In this document: one piece after another, positions 12,401 through 21,362 of the stretch | Position numbering within the stretch: position 1 is the stretch's first letter | Layout of the letters: each line of letters begins with the position of its first letter | NCBI RefSeq assembly: GCF_963676685.1 | Contig: NC_092356.1 | Location: 41,193,601 to 41,257,600, forward strand | Reading direction: 5' to 3' | Source of the DNA: Mytilus edulis | Taxonomy: Eukaryota; Mollusca; Bivalvia; Mytilida; Mytilidae | DNA length: 64,000 nucleotides | Program-made: the position numbers and the translations under genes | The notes under the pieces: model-generated | Database searches by the model: none | Told to the model about the DNA's origin: nothing | Seen by the model: only the letters and a program-made list of their open reading frames with translations

Positions 12401-15400
12401 AAGGAAGACAATCTATTAAAATTACAATTTTGATACTAGAGGGCATTAATGGACAAATATTTAAACATACCTTTTCCATCTTACTAGCTCCTGGTAGTTT
12501 CACTGTATGAGTTTCACTTGGTACTTTGTAAGGTTTGTGTTCACTCCACAAACCCTGAAATTCTGGCTGAGCAAGATCTACCTTTCTTTCATCTACAAAA
12601 GGGAGATAATACCATAAACACAAATCTTTCTTCTGAGATATAGCATCCTATATATACATGTACAATTTCAATACATATTTTAATGGAAAGTTGTCTCTGA
12701 TAGTTGTATCATTGGCAATCATACCACATCTCCTTAAATTTATATAGTCCTTCTGATCACTAACACAGTCTAGTATCAACTGATAAAAAGTGTGAATCAT
12801 GGATAAAACTATTCAATATTTTACACAAGCAACACACAAGTAAATGCAATTTTATACAGATATTCAAAGTATTTCATAATTTTTAGAAAACTGGATATGC
12901 TGGTTCATTGTTCTACAGATTACCTACCATCGCTTTCTCCATCCTCAGAATCACTAGAGTCAGGTATTTTCTTCTCATCAGAACTAGATGGTCTGACTGA
13001 TTCTGTTTGTCTTCGTTCACTGTCAGAATCATCTTGTTTTTCGAACTGTTAGTTGGGAAAATAAATTGAAACGTCATTTATTGTATAGTGCCAATACAGT
13101 CATAAATAAAATTCTACATACAAATATTGTTATCATCACAAACAAGGCTTTATACAATCTATTACAAATATGTGTAAGTACAAGATATATCCTTCAAAAT
13201 TATTTACTCCTTCCCTTCATGATATCATAATTGTACATCGAATATTTTGGGGGGAATATGAAATAAAAAAAAAACTCATTTGTATTGCTTTGAAAAAAGA
13301 GTTGTTTGTGGTCGTATTTTTTTTTGTGTTTGTTGCTCTTTCTATACATAGATGCAGTTGCATGTCAGTGTGTGGTTATGAGTTTGCTTCTCATAATTAA
13401 TTCATAAAGGAGTAGCACTTTTGTTTATTATATTCATCTCTTTAAATCATATATACATATTTATGATTAGGATGAATGCTACAAATTCTATCATAAAAAT
13501 CAAAACAGAGATTGAAACAAATTTTGTAAGCTTTCATTCAGCAATGAAATAAAATAAATATTTTTAATATCATAATTATAGACATAAAAGTTTATTTCCC
13601 TTTATTAGTTATTATTATATGGTTAGTTACCTCATCCATTAAGAAGTCTACTTTACTGTCCCTTAGCTCTGTCTCATCAAACACAGACGACCCAGACATA
13701 TCTCTCATAATCTTCAGTGGTTTCTTCTTCTGAGCACTAACAACCTATAAAATATCAAACTTTTAAAATAAATTTGCTCTTCTATTGAATTAAAGAGAAA
13801 TTGCAACTAATTGATTTTAGTGATTCACATTATAATCTGTTATAGAAACAAACAGTGTTCATTGGACTGAATTAATTGCACTCAATTCAAATCCTCATGA
13901 ATATGCATAAAGTAAGTGAAACTTTTATTGCCAACTATACAGTATGGGTTTTTATCATTGTTGAAGGCTGTATGATTGCCTATAATTGCTTAAATCTTCT
14001 AAATTTGAACTTTGGTGGATAGTTTTCTCATTGACGATCATACCACAATTTCTAATTTCTAACTACATATTACACATACAATAATAAATCAATAAATTGT
14101 AGAATTCAAATGGACCATATGTAAGAAAAAAAATCTTTCACATAGTTGTTGCATGACAACTTTGCATTTCCTTTTTGATATCTTAACTTATATTGTGTTT
14201 TTGTAAATAGGTCAGTTAATATTACAATTAAAAAAAAATTAAAAAAAATTACAACAAATATTACAATCTTCTTACCAATGATTTTTCCCTTTTGGGATCT
14301 GAAAATAGCTGTGGTTGTTGTTTTTTCCTTTTCCTCATTCGTTCTTCTTCAAGTAAGATTTTACCCATTATTGTGGATTCTCTGCTTCTTTTTTGAACTT
14401 CAAAGTCTCTGTAGACAAAATAAAACACATTATAGAAAAACATATCTTCAATTGTGTTTTGACTCTTTTTAACAATTCCTTTTTATTGCTAATCTCTTTA
14501 ATTTTGTGGTTTAATATAAGCCTATTTCAATGTAAAATGGTAGTTTTATAAATTGAAATTTTCACAGAGATTCAAGCTGGAATAAAAAAAAGGTGAGCTT
14601 TGTTTTTTAAAGTAAATGTGAAAATAAGACATCATAATGTTTTACTATATGGGAGACAACTCTTAAAATTGATGAAAAATGAAACAATATTCTACTTCCA
14701 GAAGGGAGCACCAAAAACTATATTAGACATAGACTGCATGAAAGTGTGATAGTACAGTTTAAATTCTGACAATTGAGAAGTAGTCAATACATTGAAAACA
14801 ACAAAACATTTCTGAAAAGTCACAATATTAAGAATTTATTTACGATTTATGTCTTTCAAATGTTTCAATCCTTTTCCTGATTAGAAATTCCTGGTCAGGA
14901 TTTCCTCCTTCACTAAGAATTCTCTGTCTTTCTTCTTCTTCTTGTTGCTTTTTTTCTTTATCTAAAGCCTTATCTCTTGCATGCAAGGCTTTTAAATTTT
15001 CCTGTAACAAAATAATTATTTAGATAAACATATTTTTTTTTTATTTTTCTTCTTCTAATATTTACAAAACTTTGTGTTTAATTACTACATATCACCTATG
15101 AGTCTTTCATAAATAAATTGTTATTTAAGTTACTCTCAAAATAAAAGAATAAGTATCTGCCTTAAAATTTAACATTTTGTTAATTTATAAAGTTTATAAA
15201 ATTTATGTTTAAAGAGGATTCTGGACTTTCAATAAAAAGATTTTTTTCACTCTTTTGTAGAAACAAGTTGGCAAAATGTGGTAAAATGTTCCAGATTTTT
15301 TTTCAGCAAGCAATTTTTCACCTATGTTAAAATATCATTACCCTGTTTGAGGTGATATCTGATTTCAGCTTCAGTAACATGTCCATCTTTTTATGCATAT

Positions 15401-18400
15401 TTTCTTTGTATCTAATATTTTCTTCATCTTGTCTTTTCTTCATTCTGAAAAAAATGGAAATAATTCTTTAAACAATATTTTTACTTTGGGGATTACTGCA
15501 TAGACAACAGGGCCTTATGAAGTTCTCCTGAAAGAGTTCAGTTTTATTCTACTATCTTTTCTGAGAATAATAACATTAACGAATGAAATATATGTATTTA
15601 AATTTTTGAAAGTGTGTGTCATTACATCAAAACCTTTGAACATTGAAAGAAAACAGTATTTAGATCTCTGTAATCTAATTAAAGATTAAACACAGAACCT
15701 GTATCTAAATCAGGTTTATTGACGACAAGAATAGTAGAAAGACTTATCAATTTCTATGTTCGCTGCCGATACATCCAATAAATGTGTCATTTGATCCCTG
15801 GTGGAGAGGTGTTTCATTGGCAATCTTACAAAATCTTCTTATTTTTATATATATTTAGGAACACTGCATGCTTGTTTAGGACAGCGTTTCAAAAACTTCT
15901 GATTGATTCATGTCTTATTGCTGAATTGTGAATATAATTTCTTATGTTTTATGTTGACTTACTTTTCCATGGTAGCACTGAGATATTTTTGGTGTTTTTC
16001 ATGACTTTGCTTTGAATCTTCAATGTGCATCTGTTGTCTCTGTCTGTGGTCTTCTAAAGCTTCAAATTGTTGTCTGAAATAAGAAGATAAATACATCTGG
16101 GAAGGTTCTATAATATCAAATGTTTGCACAATTTTTATAATAAGAGATGTGATATAATTATATTTTTTTTATAGATGTGATATAAATAGATTTTAGTTAA
16201 CAGTATTTTTATTTTAGTACAGAGGATACAACAGGTTGTAATGCATTTTTTGTCAATTCTTAATTTGTTTAATTAAAAATGAATCTGAAAAAAAAAGATT
16301 TTAATTCAAAGGTAAAATAATTTTTTTTAAATTTTATGCAGATCTGTCTAATGTTGATTCAGAAACTACTGCTAGCAATAATTATTTGTTGAACAATGGA
16401 AATTAAGGTGAGATTAGTTATTGGGGTGTCTTGAAAGGCTTCTTGTGTAACACAAACAATACAATTATAAATAAAAACTTTTTTTGTGAAGATCACAACT
16501 TTTTCAATACTAAAAACATTACAATAATTTATGCATTAATAGTTTAATAAAAGTACATAAGGACTTATGATCAATACAACTTTTTGTTTCATTTTTGTAA
16601 TATTCCTTTTCATTTGGTAATGGGCTGATATAGCAAAATGCATGTGCAAATTTGTTTATTACCTTTCTTTACTTTTCCTGTGATGTATAGCTTTCCTAAC
16701 TTTCCATTCCTCTTTCTTAAGCCTGTCAAGAGCCATGTCTGTTTTTTCTGTTGCTAACTGATGTTCTTTCTTTACAAGTTCATCCTCAGCCAGTAAAAAT
16801 TTACCTCTCTCTACCTCAACTTTGGCTAGTTCATATCTGTTGAAAAAAAAAAAATTTCAATAATCATCAAATTATGTTGTGCAAAAATGGTCACATATTT
16901 GTTCATTGAAATAGAGGTAAAAGAAAATACACAGTAAACCCTTAGAATTATATGACAAATTTAGAAAACTGAAAATATTTTCAATATCCCATGCAATTCA
17001 AAGAACTAAAACCTATTCAGTTTAGTAGCAATATATCAGTAAATCTGAATAGCATTTTCAAAACATTTTGACATTTTATCTGACTCAGATACATATGTAA
17101 CTTAATTCTATCACTTGATATACACAAAAAAAAATATACAAGTGTTAAAATAACCTACTCTTCATTTTCTAGCCTGTCTTGAATCATTTTTTCTAACGTC
17201 CTTTCATCTTCTAATTCCTGACACAGTTTAGCATGCTGATCTCTCAATCTATATAAAGCTGACCTAAAAATATTTAAAGAAACATTAAGATAAAAAGCAA
17301 ACAAAATGGTCGATTAAAAAAAATGTTAATCCATAAACTTCATGAGGATGTCTGATTTTAAATAATTTGCTGTCCTTTTACTGGTAAATGAAATTATTTT
17401 AATAAAATCAATGATTGTCTCCCTTAGTGGTTTTAATAAATGTGCAGATAACTAAAACATGTATGTCTAATTAAAGATTTTTTTCCCAGTTCTGTCAATT
17501 TGAATATTGATTCTACCACTGCATCTTGTGTGATGCCATATTTCTCAGCTAGAGACAGTTAAATTTTCAAATTTAAAATGTGAGGCTTGAGAGCTTTAAA
17601 TAATTGAATATAACAGGCTATTATTTGAACTTGGAATTATTTTTAATTACAGAATTTGCACAATTTCTTGTACTTGAGATTTTTAATAAATTCCATGTTT
17701 ATTCTTTACTTTAATGTTCTGTGCTGCGCACAACACTTTCTATTACAAAGAAGATAGCACATTTTCAATAAAATGTACTGTGACGTGCACAACACTATCT
17801 ATCATGTCAATACAAAATACATTTTATGGAAAGTGTTATGAACTGCTCAAAACATCATAATACCAAATAAACATGAAATTTATTAAAAATTTCAAGCACA
17901 AGAAATTATGCAAATTCCATAATTAAAAATAATTCCAAGTTCAAATAATAGCATGTTATATTTATACACAAATAATCAGTGGTCAGAGTGAGTGGTGAAA
18001 TATCATCTAGTGGCATACTTATCAATCCTCATTTTTTGCTAAACAGTATTGTTCTATGGCTATGTACAATTTATATAACTTACAGGTTCCATTCTCAAAT
18101 GTTCTCTTCAAATTTTTAACATATATACGCTTTCTAAGTTATTGCATAAAATACTGAAATGAAGTTTATTTCTCTCAGTTCAACAATTTATAACACATGG
18201 TACTTGGAAGTATACTCATCAACTCATGAACATATTTTTTTTTACTTCAAACAATAGAGTGATTTTATTGTATATACTAACGTGTTGCCATCTGAATCTG
18301 CAGACTGTATGTGACCGAACACTTGGTCTCTTTCTGTTTCTAACTGACTCATTCTTGATCGACATTGCTTCATTTCTTCTCTTTAATAAAAAATTTATCT

Positions 18401-20936
18401 ATAAATACATATGTCCCTTATGTGCAGATGTATTTTAAAAAAATTAGCAAGAATTTTTTTTTTTTTTTGTGGTTAAATTTCACTATCTTTTGTCTGAGCA
18501 GTAATATTAATTGGATACATTTCCACTTTTCCATATTCCCATATGTTCAATATTTGTTTTCTTAACATATTATTTTCTATTTCTTGTACAAAAGTTTTTA
18601 ATCAATTTTCTTTCAGTAGTATTTTTGTGCTTTGAAAAATATTAGTAAACTACTTTTAAAAGTAACCATTTGAAAGATTTTCATAAAATTTTCCAGAATT
18701 CCATAAAAAATATAGTCCCATTTGCTACTTGATTTTGTCATTTTGGGAACTATTAAACCTGTTGGTTATCTATTGTTCAATTCTTGGACAGAAACAACTT
18801 CAAAAATATTTTTACTAGTGGGTTCCAATCGTTGTCATTCCATTGCATTGGTTTGTAATTTTAGACATTGCAAATGACAAATAAATGAAAAATAAGCAAT
18901 ATTTAGTTATTATCTTGATAAAACGCAAAAATAGAAACAAAATCTGTTACCATTTCAAATTTTAGTACTTTTATGCTATCAATATAAGTGATAACACCTT
19001 GTCTTTTCATTACTTCTTTTTTGTAGCATGTAAATGTAATTTATAAATATGTTATTGATTGTTATTTTTTACTTGTTAAATTAATGAACTTGTTATATCA
19101 AAGATCCCCATACCTAGTTTTTTCTGTCAGATATTGATGGTGTTTTACTTTCTCTGTCATTTCATTCAGTAAGGCACGCAGGTGGATCATATGTAGCTGT
19201 TCTTTTTTGGAGATCTTTTCTTCAAGTAACTCAGGTGTTGGCTCCTCACTGAAAAAATGAACAAATTTTACCCTCAACACAAAGAATACTGAAAATTCAG
19301 AAATAATAAGTTTTTATTATTGCGAAAAAGTTGTGACAGGGTTATAATCACAAACATTTAAACTCACATTTTTGTCTAAAATGGGAAAAATCGCAATAAT
19401 AAATGCCTGCAATAATTTCTGAATTTACAGTACTTAAATATATGTATTAATTTGTAGCGCACATAATATTCAATTTTCCTACATGTATGATGTTTGGTGT
19501 ACAGGCTATATTACCTGTACTTGTTTAATTCAATGCTGTAAGATAACAGAAATGTATGCTTTATTTCCTGATATTTTTGTATTGAAATATTTTCAGAGTG
19601 AATTATCAAGCTTTTCTTTTTCAGATACCAATCTACGTAAATCGAGACTGTAAGATTGACAGACCTCGAACAGGATCAAGGGAAAACAAGAATGTGTCCA
19701 TAGTACACGGATGCCCCACTCGCACTATCATTTTCTATGTTCAGTGGACCATGAAATTGGGGTCAAAACTTTAATTTGGAATTAAAATTAGAAAGATCAT
19801 ATCATAGGGAACATGTGTACTAAGTTTCAAGTTGATGTAACTTTTAACTTCATCAAAAACTACCTTGACCAAAAACTTTAACCTGAACTTTGCACTATCA
19901 TTTTCTATGTTCAGTGAACCATGAAATTGGGATCAAAACTATAATTTGGTATTAAAATTAGAAAGATCATATCATGGGGAACATGTGTATCAAGTTTCAA
20001 TTTGATTGGACTTCAGCTTCATCAAAAACTACCTCGACTTTAACCTGAAGCGAACAGATGCACAGACGGACGAACGAAGGCACAGACCAGAAAACATAAT
20101 GCCCCTCTACTATTGTAGGTGGGGCATAAAAATGACTTTTTGTACTGGGTTCAGAAATGGCTAGGCAAAAACCGATCTAAGTATCACTTTTCACTACTTA
20201 AAGGTCTACAACGTAACACAACTACGATAAAAGTAAAATCAAACTTGATCTTCACTTAGTCACGGCAAACAACATAATAAATTTGAAAAGACTTTGTCAA
20301 AGTGTTTTCAGTTATTGTATGGACAATGCTCCAAGTACCTCTTTTCACTACTCAAAGGTCTACAACTTAACAATTTATAAAAGCTTAAATCATGAAAATC
20401 TAGCTTTGCCTTCATTTAGTCACAGGAACTGGTTGGCAGCCACCCAAATTCCATATATCCTTCTGAAACCTGGTAAATACTGTATTAGAGTTGATACTTG
20501 ATTTTCGTGGTGTGGAATATTCTACATACCAGCCTATATGAAATTTGTATTTTGTTGAGTATTTTAATTAGTGGTTTATCTTTATCCAAGAACAAATTTA
20601 AACATCATGTACAGTGTACTCATGAATAATAATCAGTGCTTCAGCTAGAAATTGAAAGGGACAGGGTACCAGTGGAGGGCAGGCCACTTTATTTTGTTTA
20701 CGTTTCTGTGTGTATCTATCTCAGCTTTTTATCACGAGTTCACATTGGGTTTTTTTAACTGTATTAATGAATCCACAGTATGTTACTTACATTTGAGACT
20801 CTGCATCTTCTTCAGAACCGAGGTCAAGGTCATCTCCTCCTGCATCCCCATCGTCATAATCAATGATGTCATCATCAAAACCATCATCATCTAAATATTC
20901 CTCACCACCAAACATATGACCATAATCTTCATCCAT
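406..20936 (-). CDS. CFAP74: CFAP74, cilia- and flagella-associated protein 74 (split gene, 3' part off the left edge)
   Basis: Axonemal protein of motile cilia; the family is linked to the central-pair apparatus. I assembled 28 coding exons plus a probable micro-exon, all with GT-AG ends and matching phase, giving 1,194 codons (3,582 nt). Order: very acidic N-terminus (residues 1-50), highly charged coiled coil (about 50-390), acidic serine-rich linker (about 427-466), then several ASH/MSP-type beta domains from about 547 onward (for example LSVDTNKVEFGTTVIGETLK and MEFDITNINFGCCTIHESTK). Known CFAP74 proteins are longer (about 1,600 residues in vertebrates), so the C-terminal part should lie left of position 1. 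Coiled coil followed by ASH domains fits CFAP74; HYDIN, CFAP47 and CFAP65 lack this N-terminal layout. The ATG at 20936 lies 5 nt inside an exon, so an upstream 5' UTR exon, or a start further upstream, is possible. No promoter was identified. Confidence 0.88.
427..1544 (-). other. CFAP74 intron without recognisable content
   Basis: AT-rich intron of 1.1 kb. The open frames inside it show no domain and no codon structure. The same holds for the introns at 1701-2190, 3274-3660, 3795-4311, 7356-7725, 7926-8478, 8584-9036, 11653-12042, 13046-14275, 14409-14843, 15445-15962, 16074-16662 and 18381-19113, in which I see only AT-rich sequence and homopolymer runs. Confidence 0.6.
1545..1700 (-). CDS. 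CFAP74: CFAP74 exon 28
   Basis: Acceptor TTTACAG, donor GTTAGT. Encodes KCRVQVRFAPQLEEMDVRKE, then a charged helix ending in KADEAL; phase 0 on both sides. VRFAP is the typical closing strand of an MSP domain. Confidence 0.86.
2191..2291 (-). CDS. CFAP74: CFAP74 exon 27
   Basis: Acceptor CTTTTCAG, donor GTAAGC. Encodes EIVPVGPTSFEFKIPEGAPL and on to SVGTIEPGK. Confidence 0.86.
2358..2711 (+). repeat. Dispersed repeat, copy 1 (intron of CFAP74)
   Basis: Begins AACAAGAATGTGTCCATAGT and ends with a GGGCATAAAAA tail after ACCAGAAAACATAATG. The same sequence recurs at 9391 and 19684 in the same orientation. It contains an internal duplication (TTTTCTATGTTCAGTGGACC twice) and a short 3' hairpin. 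Noncoding; class not assigned. This copy is shorter because part of the second half is lost. Confidence 0.8.
3019..3089 (-). repeat. Partial duplicate of CFAP74 exon 26 3' end
   Basis: About 70 bp nearly identical to the end of exon 26 and the first intron bases, placed directly downstream of the exon donor. It lacks about 11 bp around the original donor but keeps a GTAAAGG. Confidence 0.85.
3104..3273 (-). CDS. CFAP74: CFAP74 exon 26 (ASH domain)
   Basis: Acceptor ATTTCAG, donor GTAAAG. Encodes EFKIQCEGVGVHPPLDLSHQ, then VIHFAATALYDVSTATVHVN. A copy of its 3' end lies at 3019-3089. Confidence 0.87.
3661..3794 (-). CDS. CFAP74: CFAP74 exon 25 (ASH domain)
   Basis: Acceptor GTTCCAG, donor GTAAGT. 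Encodes YVEVQPDDGFGTLLPLESID, then VIFSPKKAREYKFELNCK, the closing strands of an MSP-type domain. Confidence 0.88.
4312..4485 (-). CDS. CFAP74: CFAP74 exon 24 (ASH domain)
   Basis: Acceptor TTCCAG, donor GTATGT. Encodes TQPVPFTVQAVVTTSDMEFD, then INFGCCTIHESTKTRIRLSN, a typical ASH strand pair. Confidence 0.88.
4801..5385 (-). repeat. 65-bp minisatellite: nine copies of CFAP74 exon 23 end plus splice donor
   Basis: Nine head-to-tail units of exactly 65 bp, nearly identical (CAGCCACTC versus CAGCGACTC is the main variant). In gene sense each unit runs from GTAAATATTTTGACAAAG to GTGGCTGATCAG, so each carries 58 nt of exon and a complete 5' splice site. The period is not a multiple of three. 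Confidence 0.95.
5320..5407 (-). CDS. CFAP74: CFAP74 exon 23 (first copy of a 9-fold repeated exon boundary)
   Basis: Acceptor ATTGTAG. With the first available donor (CAG/GTAAAT) the exon is 88 nt, encodes KSLFQEAGKYFDKETGVLEA and on to IIRVADQ, and joins exon 24 in phase. Eight more copies of the last 58 nt plus donor follow in tandem down to 4801. Using a later donor would add 65 nt per copy and meet a TAG inside the unit. Confidence 0.78.
5421..5688. mobile_element. Short insertion with 51-bp perfect hairpin and 13-bp target duplication
   Basis: Direct repeats AAAACTATTGAAA at 5421-5433 and 5676-5688 bracket a 242-bp insert. Its right part is a perfect 51-bp inverted repeat (5542-5592 with 5625-5675) around a 32-nt loop; the right arm ends exactly at the target duplication. 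No coding capacity that I recognise. A long, variable-length target duplication suggests retroelement-type insertion. Confidence 0.75.
6098..6153 (-). repeat. Diverged duplicate of CFAP74 exon 22 3' end
   Basis: In gene sense, AAACTGGCTACATCCATGTT and following bases repeat the exon end AAACTGGATACATCCAAGCT at a period of about 66 bp, with clear divergence. Older than the exon 23 expansion. Confidence 0.7.
6154..6282 (-). CDS. CFAP74: CFAP74 exon 22
   Basis: Acceptor CTTGTAG, donor GTAATA. Encodes ATTALRLKFEVCKELKNHLE and on to FSAQLKFLP. A diverged copy of its 3' end follows in the intron (6098-6153). Confidence 0.82.
6308..6910. mobile_element. MITE-like element flanked by TTAA
   Basis: TTAA at 6308-6311 and 6907-6910 flank a 595-bp noncoding segment with short inverted ends (GGTATACCACC at left; GGTGGTATGGG read from the right). 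TTAA duplication suggests a piggyBac- or Kolobok-type parent. No transposase is present. Confidence 0.55.
7234..7355 (-). CDS. CFAP74: CFAP74 exon 21 (beta domain)
   Basis: Acceptor TTTCAG, donor GTAATA. Encodes ISIHSLANAIDVPVWVERQT and on to RLYQDTIIVNN. Confidence 0.85.
7726..7925 (-). CDS. CFAP74: CFAP74 exon 20 (beta domain)
   Basis: Acceptor TTTGTAG, donor GTAAGT. Encodes GEQSPDLAISEIEDYGSLDG, then a strand-rich segment with KLEIIWQPHIPGKV. Confidence 0.87.
8479..8583 (-). CDS. CFAP74: CFAP74 exon 19 (loop)
   Basis: Acceptor CCAATAG, donor GTAAAT. Encodes IVDKASQEGGGTSIDHQGTQ and on to SGTMGDVE; low-complexity polar loop. Confidence 0.8.
9037..9130 (-). CDS. CFAP74: CFAP74 exon 18 (loop)
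   Basis: Acceptor TTTTTAG, donor GTTAGT. Encodes TTADTLRGGTPDSLSMMKKE, a polar Pro/Lys-rich insert between beta domains. Confidence 0.8.
9391..9822 (+). repeat. Dispersed repeat, copy 2 (intron of CFAP74)
   Basis: Same family as 2358-2711, with both internal halves complete (AATTGGGGTCAAAAGTCTAA occurs twice). The 3' hairpin is slightly decayed (CCCTCTACTATCGTTGGTAGGG). Confidence 0.8.
9946..10119 (-). CDS. CFAP74: CFAP74 exon 17 (second ASH domain)
   Basis: Acceptor TTTTAG, donor GTAAGA. Encodes LSVDTNKVEFGTTVIGETLK, then the TNNGALGTKYEF core, the clearest ASH-type pattern in the gene. Confidence 0.88.
10428..10517 (-). CDS. CFAP74: CFAP74 exon 16 (ASH-like domain)
   Basis: Acceptor TTCCAG, donor GTAAGT. 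Encodes INEDLVGEVNFLSQTGPFSI and on to TTKKCD; phase 0 on both sides. Confidence 0.85.
10886..10952 (-). CDS. CFAP74: CFAP74 exon 15 (ASH-like domain)
   Basis: Acceptor TTTATAG, donor GTAAAT. Encodes FDPPGQMSAGLTCEMMVTFK, the closing F-x-P-x(n)-TF-P pattern of an MSP-type domain. Confidence 0.86.
11448..11491 (-). repeat. Partial duplicate of CFAP74 exon 14 3' end
   Basis: About 44 bp containing CTTACTGTATTTCTATGAAG repeats the exon 14 boundary (11528-11573) 80 bp further into the intron, donor included, with a few substitutions. Confidence 0.75.
11534..11652 (-). CDS. CFAP74: CFAP74 exon 14 (first ASH-like domain)
   Basis: Acceptor GATTGTAG, donor GTAAGT. Encodes DFDVGKSYKKKVTLTNVSYT, the strand pattern that opens ASH/MSP domains. 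Its 3' end and donor are duplicated just downstream (11448-11491). Confidence 0.85.
12043..12162 (-). CDS. CFAP74: CFAP74 exon 13
   Basis: Acceptor TTTACAG, donor GTAATG. Encodes EILNKVLDKHRSGIIVKQVA and on to SKPDVIHFK, leading into the first beta domain. Confidence 0.85.
12471..12592 (-). CDS. CFAP74: CFAP74 exon 12
   Basis: Acceptor TTTTGTAG, donor GTATGT. Encodes DERKVDLAQPEFQGLWSEHK and on to KLPGASKMEK. Confidence 0.85.
12928..13045 (-). CDS. CFAP74: CFAP74 exon 11 (acidic/serine linker)
   Basis: Encodes FEKQDDSDSERRQTESVRPS and a Ser/Asp/Glu-rich tail. Two GT donors lie close together (GTAGGT and GTAATC); only the first keeps phase with exon 12. Confidence 0.8.
13631..13744 (-). CDS. 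CFAP74: CFAP74 exon 10 (linker)
   Basis: Acceptor TTATAG, donor GTAACT. Encodes VVSAQKKKPLKIMRDMSGSS and on to DSKVDFLMDE; phase 0 on both sides. Confidence 0.83.
14276..14408 (-). CDS. CFAP74: CFAP74 exon 9 (end of coiled coil)
   Basis: Acceptor CTACAG, donor GTAAGA. Encodes DFEVQKRSRESTIMGKILLE and on to SDPKREKSL; the basic end of the helical region. Confidence 0.84.
14844..15001 (-). CDS. CFAP74: CFAP74 exon 8 (coiled coil)
   Basis: Acceptor GTTACAG, donor GTAAAT. Encodes ENLKALHARDKALDKEKKQQ, then a Glu-rich stretch and LIRKRIETFERHK. Confidence 0.85.
15342..15444 (-). CDS. CFAP74: CFAP74 exon 7 (coiled coil)
   Basis: Acceptor TTTTCAG, donor GTAATG. Encodes MKKRQDEENIRYKENMHKKM and on to SDITSNR. 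Confidence 0.84.
15963..16073 (-). CDS. CFAP74: CFAP74 exon 6 (coiled coil)
   Basis: Acceptor TTTCAG, donor GTAAGT. Encodes QQFEALEDHRQRQQMHIEDS and on to SATMEK. Confidence 0.85.
16663..16836 (-). CDS. CFAP74: CFAP74 exon 5 (coiled coil)
   Basis: Acceptor TTCAACAG, donor GTAATA. Encodes YELAKVEVERGKFLLAEDEL and on to HHRKSKER; lysine- and glutamate-rich helix. Confidence 0.86.
17159..17263 (-). CDS. CFAP74: CFAP74 exon 4 (coiled coil)
   Basis: Acceptor TTTTTAG, donor GTAGGT. Encodes SALYRLRDQHAKLCQELEDE and on to LENEE, a charged helix. Confidence 0.85.
17607..17962. mobile_element. Palindromic MITE-like element in CFAP74 intron
   Basis: Two inverted arms of about 95 bp (17607-17701 and 17868-17962), roughly 90% alike, around a 166-bp centre. 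The centre repeats the motif AACACTWTCTAT. No open frame; no clear target duplication seen. Confidence 0.65.
18282..18380 (-). CDS. CFAP74: CFAP74 exon 3 (coiled coil)
   Basis: Acceptor ATTAAAG, donor GTTAGT. Encodes EEMKQCRSRMSQLETERDQV and a short continuation. The second AG directly downstream would shift the frame, so the first AG is chosen. Confidence 0.83.
19114..19248 (-). CDS. CFAP74: CFAP74 exon 2 (coiled-coil start)
   Basis: Flanked by TTTTCAG and GTATGG. Encodes EEPTPELLEEKISKKEQLHM and on through TEKT; predicted helical. Phase 2 out, completing Arg with exon 3. Confidence 0.85.
19684..20132 (+). repeat. Dispersed repeat, copy 3 (intron of CFAP74)
   Basis: Same family as 2358-2711; longest copy. 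The terminal hairpin GCCCC-TCTAC / GTAGG-TGGGGC is present (about 20100-20125), followed by ATAAAAA. Confidence 0.8.
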
Positions 20937-20941
20937 GTCAC
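20791..20941 (-). CDS. CFAP74: CFAP74 exon 1 of those seen (acidic N-terminus)
   Basis: Acceptor TTACAG precedes it and donor GTAAGT follows. It contains the proposed start ATG at 20936 and a run dominated by Asp, Glu and Gly (for example DDDGFDDDIIDYDDGD). It ends in phase 2 and completes an Ile codon with exon 2. The presence of an acceptor means at least one upstream exon exists; I could not locate it. Confidence 0.8.
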
Positions 20942-21362
20942 CTGTAAACAACAATAAAAATAATCTGAATTTTAACAATTCATATTTATTTGATGACATT
21001 TTCTGAAATGTTTTTTTTATCTACACAAATTTATAAGAAATCTGATTACAAGTAATATCCACTTATATATAATGATTGGCTCATCATTGTATTAATGATT
21101 TGATTTATTTAGAGAGCAGACTGGAACAGAGACTTAATAAGTGCTCTATAAAAAAAATTAATACAAGTGGATTTTTGTAACTTATGTACATGCAGAGTTG
21201 ACAGGGTTTAAGCCCAAATTATAAGATAATCTAATCTTTTTTTATTTCAGACCAAAAGAACAATCTATATATGCAGGACACAAATTATTCTGTCTAAACA
21301 TGAACAAATATTTTTATTATTAGTAAAAGATAAAAAAACTATAAGGTATTATTAGGTCATAT
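20942..21362. other. Sequence upstream of the first CFAP74 exon
   Basis: AT-rich, no ORF or repeat that I recognise. It must be an intron if the acceptor at 20942 is used, with a 5' UTR exon further right. Confidence 0.5.
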
